Shown in pieces: positions 63,679 to 64,000 of a stretch of 64,000 bases of DNA. Every line of letters starts with the position of its first letter. Position 1 is the stretch's first letter. The translations under genes were made by a program, and so were the position numbers. Where the stretch lies: assembly GCF_024758505.1 (NCBI RefSeq), contig NZ_CP077970.1, positions 8,759,501 through 8,823,500 of the forward strand, written 5' to 3'. This stretch comes from Bradyrhizobium arachidis (lineage in GTDB: Bacteria > Pseudomonadota > Alphaproteobacteria > Rhizobiales > Xanthobacteraceae). The notes under the pieces are model-generated. The model ran no database searches and was not told where the DNA came from. It saw only the letters and a list, made by a program, of their open reading frames with translations.

Positions 63679-64000
63679 CTAAAACGCTCCCGCCAGCTCC
63701 CTTGCGCCGCCCTTGCTGCTGTTGCTGTCCATCCGCTCATCCGTCACCGCGAGCAGCTTTGCCACCGTGTTGTGGCGGATCGCGACCGGGTTGCGCTCGT
63801 AGCCGCCGCGCTGGAAGAAGTTCGAGGTCGGCACCTGCTCGCGCATTGCCTGCGGCATCGTCACCATGTCGAGCCCGGTGCCGTCGCCGGTGAGGTTCAT
63901 CATCTCGAGCTCGGCTGCGGAGAGCGGCCGCGTATAGCCCTTGGCGCGGGCGAACAGCACCGAGGTCAGGAGCTTGTGGGTCTGCAGCATCGGCCCGATG
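63679..64000 (-). CDS. Unrecognised protein, 5' part outside the window
   Basis: The frame is open to the right edge; 107 codons are visible and the stop is at 63679. The visible C-terminal part is soluble with GYTRPLSAAELEMMNLTGDG and GGYERNPVAIRHNTVAKLLA, and has no Cys or membrane segment. An internal Met at 63990 is a possible start, but codons continue upstream of it. No family recognised. Confidence 0.55.
   Translation of the reverse strand, partial: IGPMLQTHKLLTSVLFARAKGYTRPLSAAELEMMNLTGDGTGLDMVTMPQAMREQVPTSNFFQRGGYERNPVAIRHNTVAKLLAVTDERMDSNSSKGGARELAGAF

Overview
The window is high-GC chromosomal DNA from an alphaproteobacterium, most likely Bradyrhizobium or a close relative in the Nitrobacteraceae. 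I infer this from an NdvA-type cyclic glucan exporter, the alphaproteobacterial cell-cycle regulator TrcR (DUF1013), the rnhA-thrB-ispH run, many small secreted proteins of the kind common in Bradyrhizobium, and several families of short dyad repeats between genes. No name was checked against a database. I recognised no rRNA, CRISPR array, transposase, integrase or phage gene. There is one tRNA, tRNA-Leu(CAA).

Layout. 1-5.3 kb: the start of a TRAP transporter (SBP and small permease), a GT87 membrane glycosyltransferase, a secreted dienelactone-hydrolase-like protein and an EamA exporter. 5.4-7.9 kb: dodecin and a membrane diguanylate cyclase. 7.9-15.2 kb: an M20 amidohydrolase followed by a complete five-gene peptide ABC transporter, all on the minus strand. 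15.4-17.8 kb: a trypsin/PDZ protein that has lost its catalytic triad, next to a two-domain esterase. 17.9-23.1 kb: DsbA, two hot-dog thioesterases divergent from a TetR regulator with two visible operators, two small Cys-module secreted proteins, an AbrB-family membrane protein and DsbB. 23.3-29 kb: tRNA-Leu, a cytoplasmic gingipain-like (family C25) peptidase translationally coupled to a small beta-rich protein, and a NarL-type response regulator with its 7TM histidine kinase.

29-41.4 kb: small secreted or membrane proteins, then a lipid/CoA block (two nitronate-monooxygenase-like flavoproteins around an acyl-CoA ligase and a thioesterase), aspartase, a DedA-like protein and HisE. 41.6-49.2 kb: an orphan SBP, NdvA, a D-Ala-D-Ala carboxypeptidase, FadD, a DUF924 protein and a peroxiredoxin. 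49.4-54.6 kb: RNase HI, homoserine kinase and IspH in one minus-strand run, TrcR, and a LysR regulator with an Asp/Glu racemase. 54.6-64 kb: small proteins, PrpE, two TPR-LprI paralogs in tandem, a CPA1 antiporter, an SDR and secreted hypotheticals.

Most of the window is housekeeping and metabolism. The best candidates for something undescribed are the C25-like peptidase with its coupled partner (24246-26082) and the pseudoprotease-esterase pair (15440-17527). Both functions are inferred from motifs only.
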